Assembly: GCA_002348705.1 (NCBI GenBank)
Contig: DEAU01000009.1
Coordinates: forward strand, 1-30,290
Length of the DNA stretch: 30,290 nucleotides
Reading direction: 5' to 3'
Source of the DNA: Candidatus Neomicrothrix sp. UBA2974
Lineage (GTDB): Bacteria > Actinomycetota > Acidimicrobiia > Acidimicrobiales > MedAcidi-G1
Shown here piece after piece: positions 29,647-30,290 of this stretch. The notes under the pieces are model-generated. The model searched no databases, was not told the DNA's origin, and saw only the letters and a program-made list of their open reading frames with translations. The translations under genes and the position numbers were made by a program. Each line of letters starts with the position of its first letter. Within the stretch, counting starts at the first letter, position 1.

Positions 29647-29681
29647 GAGCCTCTCCACCGACCATCACCTGATCTTCACCC

Positions 29682-30254
29682 ATGTTCTCACTTCAGGTGA
29701 TTTTGGCCTCAGCGTCACCACGGCGCTTTGATCTCCTTCGATCAGCCGGTATCGATCCGGAAGTCCGACCGGCCAACCTCAATGAGACCCGCCGACCTGG
29801 CGAGAACCCGCTCGCTATGGTGGAACGTCTCGCCCGCGAAAAGCGCGATGCCGTAGCCGGGGCAGGTGAACTGGTACTAGCCGCCGACACCGTGGTAGTC
29901 CTCAACGGTGCAGTGCTGGGTAAGCCCGGCACCCCCGAGACGGCAAAGAAGATGCTCAGTAGCCTCTCGGGCCAAATCCACCAGGTATTGACTGGCATCG
30001 CCGTCGCCGGGCCTGGGGGGACCAGTTCCATGACAGTGTCGACTCAAGTGACTTGGCGACCGCTGTCCGATAAAGAAATCGACTCCTACGTGGCCAGTGG
30101 CGAGCCACTTGACAAGGCCGGCGGCTACGGAATTCAGGGCGGTGGCGGCGACTTCGTTGTCACGGTGGTCGGGTGCACGGACAATGTGGTCGGCCTCCCG
30201 CTAACCACCGCTCTCGAACTACTGGCCTCGGTCGAGGTGGCCGACGGTCCTTAG
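29682..30254 (+). CDS. maf: Maf-family nucleoside triphosphate pyrophosphatase
   Basis: House-cleaning nucleotide pyrophosphatase that hydrolyses non-canonical or modified NTPs to monophosphates, 190 residues. The family motifs are in order: VILASASPRRFDLLRSAGI at the start, with SxSPRR binding the phosphates; LAADTVVVLNGAVLGKP with the catalytic acidic residue; the GQIHQVLTGI strand; and DKAGGYGIQGGGGDFV, where Maf/YhdE-like proteins carry KAGgYaIQG. The C-terminus (VVGLPLTTALELL) is standard. The listed ATG at 29682 gives MFSLQVILAS. A GTG at 29697 would start directly at VILAS and resembles most family members, so the first five residues are uncertain. The dus-maf pair suggests a housekeeping operon. 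Confidence 0.93.
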   Translation: MFSLQVILASASPRRFDLLRSAGIDPEVRPANLNETRRPGENPLAMVERLAREKRDAVAGAGELVLAADTVVVLNGAVLGKPGTPETAKKMLSSLSGQIHQVLTGIAVAGPGGTSSMTVSTQVTWRPLSDKEIDSYVASGEPLDKAGGYGIQGGGGDFVVTVVGCTDNVVGLPLTTALELLASVEVADGP

Positions 30255-30269
30255 CACCACCGAGGTGCT
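30253..30269 (+). terminator. Hairpin at the maf stop codon
   Basis: AGCACC (30253-30258) pairs perfectly with GGTGCT (30264-30269) around ACCGA and overlaps the maf stop codon. No T-run follows, but the stem is strong and placed as expected for the end of the dus-maf transcript. Confidence 0.45.
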
Positions 30270-30290
30270 TCGTGTCGTTCCGACAACTCG

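Overview
The window is a gene-dense bacterial chromosome segment. About 60% G+C is seen over most of it: one 60-base line inside the methylmalonyl-CoA mutase operon counts to 62%. The gene content points to the phylum Actinomycetota, most likely a high-G+C, non-mycobacterial lineage such as Acidimicrobiia. The pointers are an F420-type luciferase-like oxidoreductase of the Rv3520c kind, a MhuD-like haem-degrading enzyme, split methylmalonyl-CoA mutase with MeaB, a long IleRS that looks like type 2, and frequent GTG starts. The taxonomic call is inference; there is no rRNA or tRNA here.

Layout. Bases 43-5797 (+): a phytanoyl-CoA-dioxygenase-family oxygenase touching a FadD-type acyl-CoA ligase, then ileS. 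5822-6793 (-): a lone isopenicillin-N-synthase-like 2OG/Fe(II) oxygenase. 6794-7176: a long leader with a perfect 16-bp palindrome beside a TTGACA box, followed by nrdA-nrdB (+), a class Ia ribonucleotide reductase. 17362 to 10667 (-): a tight four-gene operon of mutase small subunit, mutase large subunit, MeaB chaperone and a Tat-exported PhoX-like (DUF839) protein with a C-terminal membrane anchor. 17500-21380 (+): an MFS exporter, an F420-dependent-type oxidoreductase and an epoxide hydrolase.

From about 21380 to 27480 base composition falls (hand-counted lines of 40-50% G+C). This stretch carries a compact alpha/beta hydrolase, a lipoprotein with a perfect 15-bp tandem repeat, and an iron/haem acquisition set: ABC ATPase, HmuT-like lipoprotein, MhuD/IsdG-like haem monooxygenase and two different FecCD permeases. 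I read this as an acquired haem uptake-and-degradation module. G+C returns to about 60% at 27500, where a true formylglycine-generating enzyme (both active-site cysteines present), a DusB-type tRNA-dihydrouridine synthase and a Maf nucleotide pyrophosphatase follow.

How the genes fit together: propionyl/methylmalonyl-CoA entry into the TCA cycle (mutase plus MeaB), activation and oxidation of an acyl or alicyclic substrate (PhyH plus FadD; possibly epoxide hydrolase and F420 oxidoreductase), housekeeping (ileS, nrdAB, dus, maf), and an iron-from-haem pathway. The strongest candidates for something new are the haem module with its unusual heterodimer-type permease pair, the nrd palindrome, and the anchored PhoX-like protein in a methylmalonyl-CoA mutase operon. 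No CRISPR, insertion sequence, phage gene, rRNA or tRNA was seen.
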